Positions 6,909-14,625 of a stretch of 29,108 nt of DNA are shown one piece after another (positions within the stretch are counted from its first letter, which is position 1; every line of letters starts with the position of its first letter). The DNA lies in contig DGSV01000086.1 in NCBI GenBank assembly GCA_002394025.1, positions 1 to 29,108 of the forward strand. The letters run 5' to 3'. A program made the position numbers and the translations under genes. This DNA comes from Bacteroidales bacterium UBA4353 (GTDB lineage Bacteria > Bacteroidota > Bacteroidia > Bacteroidales > Paludibacteraceae). The notes under the pieces were generated by a model. That model made no database searches and was not told the DNA's origin. It was given only the letters and a program-made list of their open reading frames with translations.

Positions 6909-7645
6909 TATCGGTATGTATGGCGACATATAATGGTGAGCAGTATCTTCGTGAACAGATAGACTCAATTTTGGCTCAACTAGGGGCCAATGATGAGCTC
7001 ATAATTTCTGATGACAACTCAACAGACTCCACACGCGACATCGTAAAGTCATATTCTGACCCAAGGATAACACTGCTTATTAATAATAGGCAACATTTCA
7101 AATGGAATTTCCTCAATGCGTTAACACACTCACGCGGAGAATATATATTTCTGGCAGACCAGGACGATGTTTGGTTGCCCGGCAAGGTCAGTGCTTGCTC
7201 ACGACTATTGGAAAATTGCGATATGGTAGTCACAGACAGTATAATCACTGACGAACAGCTTAATGTTATAGAGCCGTCTTTTTTTACCTTCTATCATTCA
7301 GGCAAAGGCATACTCAAAAACATCGTTAATAACACTTATTTCGGCACTTGTATGGCATTTCGCAGGTCAGTTCTCAATGCCGCACTACCATTTCCAGAAA
7401 CGATAGAAATAGGTCATGACTTATGGCTCGGTCTTGTGGCAGAAACTATGGGGAATGTAAAGTTTCTTAAGCAGCCTTATATCTATTACAGACGCCATGA
7501 TGCCGCACTGACCAACATAAGGCAATCGCTGTTCACGCGCAGCAAAAGGAGTTTATGGACAAAGATTAAAGGACGCTTAATCGTCCTTAAAACGCTGCTT
7601 AAGGAGCGAAAAAATATTAAAGCAAAAGCAAAAGCACAATGCTGA
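6905..7645 (+). CDS. Family 2 glycosyltransferase
   Basis: I chose the ATG at 6905 (MISVCMATYNGEQYL): it begins directly at the first beta strand of the GT-A fold and makes an ATGA overlap with the gene before; the ATG at 6848 would add 19 residues unlike the family. The 246-residue product carries ATYNGEQYLREQIDSIL (7-23), SDDNSTD (35-41) and LADQDDVWLPGK (83-94), the nucleotide-sugar and metal site of GT2 enzymes, and the late YYRRHDAALT segment. It is close in pattern to the next gene, so the two look like an old duplication. Role: addition of a sugar to a surface polysaccharide repeat unit. Confidence 0.82.
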   Translation: MISVCMATYNGEQYLREQIDSILAQLGANDELIISDDNSTDSTRDIVKSYSDPRITLLINNRQHFKWNFLNALTHSRGEYIFLADQDDVWLPGKVSACSRLLENCDMVVTDSIITDEQLNVIEPSFFTFYHSGKGILKNIVNNTYFGTCMAFRRSVLNAALPFPETIEIGHDLWLGLVAETMGNVKFLKQPYIYYRRHDAALTNIRQSLFTRSKRSLWTKIKGRLIVLKTLLKERKNIKAKAKAQC

Positions 7646-8484
7646 TACTGCTTTCGACATATAACGGGGCAAAATACCTGCCGGAGTTTCTTAATTCGCT
7701 ACTTCGCCAAACATATAATGACTGGCGCTTGGTGGTTCGTGATGACAATTCCACGGACAACACACGCCAAATCATTGCCGACTTTTGCGACAAGCATCAG
7801 AATCACATTGCTGAAGTCATGTTCGCTGACGACAACGTGGGAGTTACGCAATCTTTTGAAATATTGATGCTCAAGGCCATGACATATACTGACGAGCAGT
7901 ATTATATGTTTGCAGATCAAGATGATATATGGCTGCCTGAAAAAATACAAAATGCGATGAACGCCATGTCACACGCCGAAAGTTCTAAACCACATTCAGC
8001 TCATTTAGTGTGTACAGATTTGACGGTAACGGACGAAAAACTAACGGTTATTAACTCATCATTTAGTCGTTACACAGGTATTAAACCAGACTTATTGGTC
8101 AAACACCAACTCATAGCTTGCACGAATTTCGTGACAGGGTGCACAGTCCTCATCAATCGCAAAGCTCTTTCAGTCAGTGTTCCCTTTACTAATCAGACTC
8201 TCATTCACGATCACTGGACAGCCTTAAGAGTTTTATCTGCCAAAGGCTCTATAACATATCTCAACAAATCAGACATTCTCTATCGACAGCATGGTGACAA
8301 CACTTATGGAGCCATAGCAAGCAAAAAAGGCGGCGAATATCTGCGCCATCATTATCAGCAATATCACGACATCAACGCATATAACGCCAAATTATTCCGA
8401 CAAGCGCATGCCGCGCTGGGCATGACTAAAATTGGCTTCTGGAGCAGAAAAATGCTATACTTCATCATGCGGCACCTATGCTAA
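7639..8484 (+). CDS. Family 2 glycosyltransferase
   Basis: A 281-residue GT2 enzyme with STYNGAKYLPEFLNSLL (6-22), RDDNSTD (34-40) and the metal/nucleotide segment FADQDDIWLPEK (91-102), plus a late YRQHGDNTYG. The ATG at 7639 overlaps the previous gene by seven bases and begins at the first beta strand, as in that gene. It is the last gene of the 4613-8484 run; its 3' end overlaps by nine bases the 3' end of the convergent M42 peptidase gene (8476). No terminator hairpin is visible in the overlap, so the two transcripts may run into each other. Confidence 0.82.
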   Translation: MLILLSTYNGAKYLPEFLNSLLRQTYNDWRLVVRDDNSTDNTRQIIADFCDKHQNHIAEVMFADDNVGVTQSFEILMLKAMTYTDEQYYMFADQDDIWLPEKIQNAMNAMSHAESSKPHSAHLVCTDLTVTDEKLTVINSSFSRYTGIKPDLLVKHQLIACTNFVTGCTVLINRKALSVSVPFTNQTLIHDHWTALRVLSAKGSITYLNKSDILYRQHGDNTYGAIASKKGGEYLRHHYQQYHDINAYNAKLFRQAHAALGMTKIGFWSRKMLYFIMRHLC

Positions 8485-9474
8485 CTCCTCATCAAGGCCG
8501 GTGAGTAAATCAGTGATGATATTGATGCAGCTTTCAATATCATTTAGAGAACATTTTTCGGTATGTGAGTGCATATACTTACATGGTATGACCAATTCAC
8601 CGACAAGCGTTTTAGGAGAGAATATCTGCATTCTTGAGCTATCTGAGCCCCCTGTTATTTCCCGTCCTAAACATTTTTGCAGTGCGATATTAGCCCGACT
8701 GGCAGTTTTGATGACCCTTTCGCGAAACATGGCATGACTGTCTGCATTAAGCACTATGGCACACCCTTCGCCCATACGCGGTCGCGATGTCTTGTCAAGT
8801 TGCTCTGCATCCGTAACATCCACGTTAATCGCCATGTCGGGTTGTTCGGTTTGCGCCACAGCCGCCATGCCGCGAAGCCCTATCTCCTCCTGTGTTGTGG
8901 CAGCCACTGACAGGCGTATTTTTTTCAGCCCCCCCTTCAGGCGTTTCATTACCTCCAGCACAACATAACAGCCCACCCTATCATCTATTGATTTAGACGT
9001 GATTACACTGTCATGCACACTATAATTGGGCATAAACGCCACAGGGGCGCCAAGTTCAATGAGTTGCATGGCTTGTTCGCGGTTTTGGCAGTCAATGTCG
9101 ACAAAAAAGTCTTTGATGTCTGGCATTTTACCATCATTGGTCATTGGCGTGCTAACCATGACACCGTTGACGTAACCACAGTCAGCACATACAACAACTT
9201 GCTGAGTGTTAAGCCGCGCCGGGCATACACCACCTATTCCCCTGACTTTGAGCAACCCGTTTTGACACACTTCTGTTACTTGAAATCCGACCTCATCAAT
9301 GTGAGCCGAGAGCAGGACGCGATATTTAGCGCCGGTGTTCATCGTCGCCATTGTATTGCCAAAATAATCTTGACGCACCGTGTCAGCCCACTGCTCGGCA
9401 TAATGCCTGAACAAGTCCGCGGCAGAGCGTTCAAAAGACGAAACTCCTATCGAGCTTAATAATGATTTTAACAT
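8476..9474 (-). CDS. M42-family metallopeptidase, candidate RiPP-trimming enzyme
   Basis: A 332-residue dinuclear-zinc aminopeptidase of family M42 (FrvX/deblocking aminopeptidase type). Visible ligands and catalytic residues are H58 and D60 in SAHIDEVG, D164/D165 in KSIDDRVGC, E196/E197 in TTQEEIGLRG, D219 in NVDVTD, and H302 in YMHSHTE. The length is normal for the family, and it should be a cytoplasmic oligomer that removes N-terminal residues from peptides. It is the last gene of the radical SAM operon, 25 bases after the dehydrogenase-like gene. Known M42 enzymes are general peptide scavengers; because of its position I infer that it may remove leader residues from the modified peptide. 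Housekeeping peptide turnover is the alternative. Confidence 0.85.
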   Translation of the reverse strand: MLKSLLSSIGVSSFERSAADLFRHYAEQWADTVRQDYFGNTMATMNTGAKYRVLLSAHIDEVGFQVTEVCQNGLLKVRGIGGVCPARLNTQQVVVCADCGYVNGVMVSTPMTNDGKMPDIKDFFVDIDCQNREQAMQLIELGAPVAFMPNYSVHDSVITSKSIDDRVGCYVVLEVMKRLKGGLKKIRLSVAATTQEEIGLRGMAAVAQTEQPDMAINVDVTDAEQLDKTSRPRMGEGCAIVLNADSHAMFRERVIKTASRANIALQKCLGREITGGSDSSRMQIFSPKTLVGELVIPCKYMHSHTEKCSLNDIESCINIITDLLTGLDEELA

Positions 9475-9499
9475 ATACTAAAACAAATAATTGAACTTA

Positions 9500-10225
9500 T
9501 CAGAGAATTCCGGCGTTGACATGAATGTTCTGCCCCGTGATTTTGTCTGCTTTATCTGAGATGAGGAAATCAACCATGTCAATGACAGCCTGCGCATCAA
9601 CATGAGTTCGTAGTGCTGTATTATTCTTAAAGTCAAGTTCTTGACGATTGTCTAGCAGCGAGAACATGCCAGTGTTGACAAGCCCTGCTACAATGGTGTT
9701 TGAGCGTATTCCGAACCTGCCATACTCTGCCGCCACAGTTCTAGAGAAAGCTTCAAGCGCCGCTTTGGAGGCTCCGAGTACTGACAAACCAATATAGGCC
9801 TTGTGAGCGCAAATGGACGACAGATGTATTATCACCCCTTTGACGCGATGGCGCAAAAAATTGTTGATGACCAACTTAGTGAGCAATATCGGGGCTACAC
9901 TATTGATTGTCAGTAAGTCAGCAATTTTCTTATTGTCAGCGTTGTGCAGCAGATTTTGGAGCGCCACAGCCGCATTGTCAATAAAAACATCTATGCGATC
10001 TGTTTGCAAAGGCAGCAGGCGACACAGTTTTTCATCAATGTCAGCGGTTTTCAGCAGGTCGAAACTTTGCCAGATGAGCGTGTCGGGATATTTGTCCAAT
10101 AGTTCGGCAAGTTCGCTAGAGCACGTACGGCTCAGCCCTATCACCCTATTGCCTTGGGATAAAAAATGACGAGTCATGGACAACCCCAAACCTCGTGAAA
10201 TGCCGGTTATGAATATTGTTTTCAT
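9500..10225 (-). CDS. Short-chain dehydrogenase-like protein lacking the catalytic Tyr
   Basis: A 241-residue Rossmann protein of the classical SDR family: cofactor motif TGISRGLG (7-14), DNAA (83-86), the N of TINSV (108), S137 of LSS, and the C-terminal NTIVAGLVNT segment. The usual YxxxK active site reads L150-GAS-K154: the position 13 residues after the serine, normally Tyr, is leucine, and the lysine is kept. The DNA (CTCGGAGCCTCCAAA on the minus strand) leaves no doubt about the reading. The protein may therefore bind NAD(P) without ordinary oxidoreductase chemistry, or use another base. It overlaps the 176-residue gene before it by four bases (ATGA). The context ties it to the peptide-modification operon. 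Fold assignment is secure; activity is open. Confidence 0.85.
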   Translation of the reverse strand: MKTIFITGISRGLGLSMTRHFLSQGNRVIGLSRTCSSELAELLDKYPDTLIWQSFDLLKTADIDEKLCRLLPLQTDRIDVFIDNAAVALQNLLHNADNKKIADLLTINSVAPILLTKLVINNFLRHRVKGVIIHLSSICAHKAYIGLSVLGASKAALEAFSRTVAAEYGRFGIRSNTIVAGLVNTGMFSLLDNRQELDFKNNTALRTHVDAQAVIDMVDFLISDKADKITGQNIHVNAGIL

Positions 10226-10752
10226 TGTTTCGTAGTCTTGAAGTTGAGGTAGATTTGCTTAATTTCCTGTTCTGAAAAACGACAATCGTTCGTGGAGAGA
10301 AAGAAGGCGTTTTGTTCCGGCATTTCCACCGTTCGCAGATTTAGTTCCGCGCAAAGTTGTCGGAGCGCAAAGCGATATATGCGCAATTTTCTTGACTGTC
10401 CTTTTTCTTCCTCTCCGTCTTGATAGCTGCCGCTGACGACAAACACAGCGTCGTTGTCAGCAGCTGCAATTGTTTCAAAAAACACCCGCACGCCACTTAC
10501 TGATAGCTGCCACATATCCACCGCTTTTCCCTCATGACTCGTGAAGCGCTTGAAGCATCGCTGGTCCGACTCATATTCTTGTGGAAATATGTCACTTATA
10601 TAGAGGAAGCTCAAGTAGCGGTAGAGACGCAGAATATACGGTATAGAGCCAGAAGCGTTAATGAGCGGCACGTCAATAAGATAGTCGATTATTTGTTCGA
10701 AAGGACCTGACGGACCTGTTGTGCGGATATGTCGATAGGCATAATGTGTCAT
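10222..10752 (-). CDS. Unknown 176-residue protein of the radical SAM operon
   Basis: I do not recognise this protein. It has no signal peptide. Residues 1-60 are mixed hydrophobic with many Tyr and Ile (IPYILRLYRYLSFLYISDIF), and residues 75-115 look like beta strands (MWQLSVSGVRVFFETI and NDAVFVVSGSY). A charged loop (DGEEEKGQSRK) and a helix (LRIYRFALRQLCAEL) follow. Three scattered cysteines show no metal motif. Both ends overlap the neighbours by ATGA (10749-10752 with the fourth radical SAM gene, 10222-10225 with the dehydrogenase-like gene), so it is tightly coupled to the pathway. A partner, binding or accessory role is likely from position only. Confidence 0.7.
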   Translation of the reverse strand: MTHYAYRHIRTTGPSGPFEQIIDYLIDVPLINASGSIPYILRLYRYLSFLYISDIFPQEYESDQRCFKRFTSHEGKAVDMWQLSVSGVRVFFETIAAADNDAVFVVSGSYQDGEEEKGQSRKLRIYRFALRQLCAELNLRTVEMPEQNAFFLSTNDCRFSEQEIKQIYLNFKTTKQ

Positions 10753-12023
10753 AGGGCATTGCGACGTATTAATATCTGCTTAATGAACTGCCTTGTCCAG
10801 CGGCATATAATATCCAGTTGTTCCGGCTGATAAATCATGCTCTGGGCTAAGCAGCCCCCTCCGCAGTGCCATTTGGCGAAGCAGCGCCGGCATTTGCTCT
10901 GATGCCTGGCGTCATGACTGAGCAGCGAACGTAACTTGTCATTGTTGACAACCACATGCCCTGCATCATCCACCATGCCGTATTTCACAGCGCCATACTG
11001 CTCTTCGAGCCTTGACGAAAAACGGTGGCACACAGTGATTGTCCCTTCAGGGTTGAGACACATCTCTCCACCGCAATAATGCTCCACGAGCATATCAACA
11101 TACTGCGAGGCAAGCACATAGACATCTATTCCGAGTTTTTTGCCCATGTCATAGGCGTCAAAGAAGTTGCGCGTAAAGTCGTCGTAGAAATCACGCATCA
11201 GCTGCATGTCAGCAAAAATCACCGGATCTTCAACGATTTGCAGCTTATACTTTTTCACTAACGGAAACGTGTCATGAAGCAAAGCCACCATCTGGCATAG
11301 TCTGTTGACATTGCTTGGGGTGATGATAGACTTGACGGTGATGTCAACTCCGGCGTTCATGTAGCGGCTGACAGTTTCTACAACTCGGTGATAATGTCCG
11401 CGTTGTAGTTTCTGTATGTCTTCAAGGACCTCAAACGACACACCAAGATGAACATTATGCCGCAGCATAACATCCTGAAGTCTCGCGCTATATAAAGACC
11501 CATTCGTGGTGAGGCCGACACCGAGGTTAAAGCCTTGTTGATGTGCTCTTTGTGCGGCATAATCAATAATTTGCGCCGTCAGTTCAGGCTCGATGAACGG
11601 CTCGCCGCCACCCAGCACAGCAAGCCATAAATCGCGCAGTGGAGTACGCCCGGTGTCAATGAAATAGTCTATTGCGGCCTTAGCGACGTCGAAGCTGATA
11701 GACTTGTTTTGCCTGCCTTGAGCAGAGTAGCAGTAGGAGCACTTGAAGTTGCAGCGGAATGTGGGAAGAATCGTCAGTTTATGAATTTCACTGACAGACG
11801 TTTTCATCGGTATGGTGCGCGCAACACGTCGATGCTCTTCAATCTTATCGAGCAAAGCGCTATAGGTGTCATCATGCACGATACCGCATGCCACATCCTC
11901 AAGTTTTTGCGCCTGAACAGCGCTCATCGGCACCATCAATGCCGACAAGGGAGCATACAGCAGATAACCATCATCGGTCTGCAAGGGATATATTTCTTTG
12001 TCGTTAAGCGTTTTGAAGTCCAT
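10749..12023 (-). CDS. Radical SAM/SPASM peptide maturase (fourth in operon)
   Basis: A 424-residue radical SAM enzyme. The cluster motif CX3CX2C is C91, C95, C98 (CNFKCSYC), followed by the SAM-binding GGGEP (138-142). The C-terminal SPASM domain is complete: C322-x4-G327-x4-C332 preceded by C317, then C378-x2-C381-x5-C387-x3-C391 and C407. Residues 1-80 form an N-terminal extension with the LLYAPL motif (21-26) shared by all four paralogs, probably a substrate-handling part. SPASM enzymes usually modify peptides, for example by Cys thioether or C-C crosslinks. It begins three bases after the third enzyme's stop. A target in the Cys-rich peptide encoded at the head of the operon is inferred. 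Confidence 0.9.
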   Translation of the reverse strand: MDFKTLNDKEIYPLQTDDGYLLYAPLSALMVPMSAVQAQKLEDVACGIVHDDTYSALLDKIEEHRRVARTIPMKTSVSEIHKLTILPTFRCNFKCSYCYSAQGRQNKSISFDVAKAAIDYFIDTGRTPLRDLWLAVLGGGEPFIEPELTAQIIDYAAQRAHQQGFNLGVGLTTNGSLYSARLQDVMLRHNVHLGVSFEVLEDIQKLQRGHYHRVVETVSRYMNAGVDITVKSIITPSNVNRLCQMVALLHDTFPLVKKYKLQIVEDPVIFADMQLMRDFYDDFTRNFFDAYDMGKKLGIDVYVLASQYVDMLVEHYCGGEMCLNPEGTITVCHRFSSRLEEQYGAVKYGMVDDAGHVVVNNDKLRSLLSHDARHQSKCRRCFAKWHCGGGCLAQSMIYQPEQLDIICRWTRQFIKQILIRRNAL

Positions 12024-12026
12024 GAT

Positions 12027-13316
12027 TTACAGCATTTCTTCAATACTTTTGTTATATTTCCGGCGCATAGCTTCGTCCAGTCGGTGGAGCAGCAGCCGTG
12101 TTGTCATATCTGCCGTAAAGTCGCACACGGCCGACATCTTATCAGCGTTGTAATTAAGTCTGCACATCATACACCCTCCTGCGCAATGCCACCGAGCTAT
12201 GCAATCATGGCAGCGGTCCATGAGGTAGTTGTCGCTATTGACCAAACGGCTGAAAACAGCCATATCAAACTTCACCATGCCATCATGCACATCGCCATAC
12301 GTAAAGTCGTTATAATGAGTTTCTTTGGGCGAAGACACCGTGTGGCACATTGATATGTCGCCATTGGGCACAAGGCACAGCTTGCCCTCACAGTAGCGCG
12401 GAAAAATCTTTTGCGCATGGCGTATCGCATTGCAATCAAGCGTTATGTTATGCTGACCGCTTAACGCTCGGGCATTGAAAAAGTTATCGGCAAAAGAGTG
12501 ATAGAACGCCCGCAGTTCAGCTTCGGAGGCAAAAAGTTCATCGCTGACAGCAGGGTCAAAATTGAGGTGCTTAATGCCGCTGAAGTTATTCACTATCTCT
12601 TGCACCATCTGCGTCATGAGACAGACATTATCAGGTGTTATCACGGCACTGACAGACGGGATAACGCCAATGGAGAGCAGCCGTTTGATATTGGCAGCTA
12701 CCAGGTCATATTTACCGCGCTGACTATTTTGCACTTCGGGCAGTATGTCGAACGAGATGCCTATGTTAATGCCGTGTTGCTTTATGAAGTTCGCAATCGT
12801 GTCGTCAATAAGCGAACCATTACTCATCAGCATGATATTCAGCGCTTTGCCTTGACTTTGCGCTCTTTGCTCGGCATAATTGACGGCAAACACGACCTTA
12901 TCCCACGTCAGCGTGGGTTCGCCTCCGCCGGAGATGAAGATGCCCAATTCACGGTCAGCGATTCTCGCTCCGTCAACAAAATAATCGAGCATTGTAGTGA
13001 TGTGCTCCTCGCTGATTACCGAACGCGAACGCCCCTTGGCGGAATAGCAATAGGCGCACTTGAAGTTACACGTCAGGTTAGGCAGTATTGACAGTTTTGA
13101 GAACTGCGAGGGATGACTGACATGAGGGCGCATGAGCGCGTCATTATCAGGACTTAATAGATGTTGAGGAATTGCGTCAGGTGATATGTTATCAGCAATG
13201 AAGAACGCGCCCTTGAGCGGGGCATAGACAAGATAATACTTGCCGCGCGGCGCTTTGGCATAATAGCGCGACAGGTCTACGATGTATATATTGTGTTGAG
13301 ACAAACTATTCATCAT
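12027..13316 (-). CDS. Radical SAM/SPASM peptide maturase (third in operon)
   Basis: The frame allows a TTG at 13319, but the ATG at 13316 (MMNSLSQHN) is preferred; a second ATG follows at 13313. The 429-residue enzyme has C83, C87, C90 (CNFKCAYC) for the radical SAM cluster and GGGEP at 130-134. Its SPASM set is C314-x4-G319-x4-C324 (with C309 before it), then C369-x2-C372-x5-C378-x3-C382 and C398, plus an extra C385. The LVYAPL motif (29-34) lies in the N-terminal extension, and the segment ISFDILPEVQNSQR (187-200) is shared in variant form by all four. The start overlaps the previous gene by 11 bases. Role inferred as modification of the operon-encoded peptide. Confidence 0.9.
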   Translation of the reverse strand: MMNSLSQHNIYIVDLSRYYAKAPRGKYYLVYAPLKGAFFIADNISPDAIPQHLLSPDNDALMRPHVSHPSQFSKLSILPNLTCNFKCAYCYSAKGRSRSVISEEHITTMLDYFVDGARIADRELGIFISGGGEPTLTWDKVVFAVNYAEQRAQSQGKALNIMLMSNGSLIDDTIANFIKQHGINIGISFDILPEVQNSQRGKYDLVAANIKRLLSIGVIPSVSAVITPDNVCLMTQMVQEIVNNFSGIKHLNFDPAVSDELFASEAELRAFYHSFADNFFNARALSGQHNITLDCNAIRHAQKIFPRYCEGKLCLVPNGDISMCHTVSSPKETHYNDFTYGDVHDGMVKFDMAVFSRLVNSDNYLMDRCHDCIARWHCAGGCMMCRLNYNADKMSAVCDFTADMTTRLLLHRLDEAMRRKYNKSIEEML

Positions 13317-14625
13317 CAAATTGTTTTAGCAGGGCTATCAGTGAGAATTCGCGCTGAAAACGGCACATCTCATCAAGCATTTCGCGCGAATAGCTCTTTT
13401 CATGAAACAGGCATCCGCCGCCGCAGTTCCAGCGCAGAAAACAGTCATGACAATCATCACGCGAATTGGAACTATAGTCTATCAAAGCCTTGAATTTCTG
13501 CTCGTCATACTCCACCCTGCCGTCACGCACGTGCCCATAGATGAAATCGTCGTAAAGAGTTTCTTGAGGCGAAGACACGAAGAAGCACATTGATATGTCG
13601 CCATGCGCATTGACGTCGAAGCCTCCGGCGCAAGCGCGGGACTTTATCATGCCGAGATTATGATGCTTGATGCTGCTGACATCAATAGTGCCGTAGCTGA
13701 ATCCTAAATCGCGGGCCTGATAGAAATGCGTCGTGTAGTCGCGCAAAAAACTACGCAGTTCATCGGGTGTGCTAAATAGCTGCCCGTCAACAACATAGTC
13801 GAACGTCAGTCGGCGCAGCTTCGGAAAACGCCGATGTACCTGCTCAACCATTTCGCACTGACGACTGACATTGAGAGGTGTTATGACGGAGTTGATGGTC
13901 GGCATGATGTCATTGTCGAGCAACATGTCAAGCGTCTGGCACACTCGTTTGTAGTTGCGGCGCTGCCGGTTCTGAACATCTTCAAGGATGTCGAAAGAGA
14001 TATTGGTCTTGACGTTATAGCGCTTTAGCTCATTGATAATCTCGCTGCTGATAACCGAGCCGTTAGATGCGAACGAGAAGTGAACCTTAAAGCCGTGTTT
14101 ATCGGCGCGTTCAGTGGCGTAGCGCATGGCATAGAGCATCCTATCCCATGAGAGCAAAGGTTCGCCGCCGCCACCAAACGATATGTGCAAATCGCGGCGC
14201 GATATTCTGTCTGGGTCAATGAAAAAGTCAAGGACGGTTTTCAGTGTCTGCTCACTCATCTCGTCGCTGCCATGACCTTTGGCGGCATAGCAGTATGAAC
14301 ATGAGAAATTGCAGATATTGTTGGGCAAGAGCGTCATGGCATAAACATCTCTTGGCGAACATACAAACCCTTGGTCTTGCGAAAGCTGATTGTCAAGCAA
14401 GAGCCTGTTGAGATTGTCGTCGCTGAATCTGCCGGATGCGTTTAGCTGACTTCGCCATGCGTTTATTTGCTCCTCAGAACATAACATACTGCGCTTGTTC
14501 AGCGGCGCGTAGAGCAGATAGGCGCTATCGTCATATTTGCCGCTTAACGACATATAGTCGTTAATCCTGACCGGAAACAAATTGCGCTTAATGAACGACT
14601 TATTATCAACTATTTTTTTTGACAT
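13306..14625 (-). CDS. Radical SAM/SPASM peptide maturase (second in operon)
   Basis: A 439-residue radical SAM enzyme with C105, C109, C112 (CNFSCSYC) and GGGGEP at 151-156. The SPASM domain shows C332-x9-G342-x4-C347, then C392-x2-C395-x5-C401-x3-C405 and C421. The LLYAPL motif is at 37-42 and ISFDILEDVQNRQR at 209-222. The ATG at 14625 lies inside the previous gene, overlapping its end by 20 bases, so coupled translation is expected. It differs clearly from its three neighbours outside the motifs (for example it lacks the extra Cys of the third copy), which argues against a recent duplication and for separate tasks in one pathway. Confidence 0.9.
   Translation of the reverse strand: MSKKIVDNKSFIKRNLFPVRINDYMSLSGKYDDSAYLLYAPLNKRSMLCSEEQINAWRSQLNASGRFSDDNLNRLLLDNQLSQDQGFVCSPRDVYAMTLLPNNICNFSCSYCYAAKGHGSDEMSEQTLKTVLDFFIDPDRISRRDLHISFGGGGEPLLSWDRMLYAMRYATERADKHGFKVHFSFASNGSVISSEIINELKRYNVKTNISFDILEDVQNRQRRNYKRVCQTLDMLLDNDIMPTINSVITPLNVSRQCEMVEQVHRRFPKLRRLTFDYVVDGQLFSTPDELRSFLRDYTTHFYQARDLGFSYGTIDVSSIKHHNLGMIKSRACAGGFDVNAHGDISMCFFVSSPQETLYDDFIYGHVRDGRVEYDEQKFKALIDYSSNSRDDCHDCFLRWNCGGGCLFHEKSYSREMLDEMCRFQREFSLIALLKQFDDE

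Noticed and set aside
9013..9459. Plus-strand open frame (148 codons) opposite the M42 peptidase gene
   Set aside because: Shadow of a gene with complete metal-site motifs on the minus strand.
11709..12353. Plus-strand open frame (214 codons) across the third/fourth radical SAM gene junction
   Set aside because: Antisense shadow; His-rich low-sense translation, spans the boundary of two real genes.
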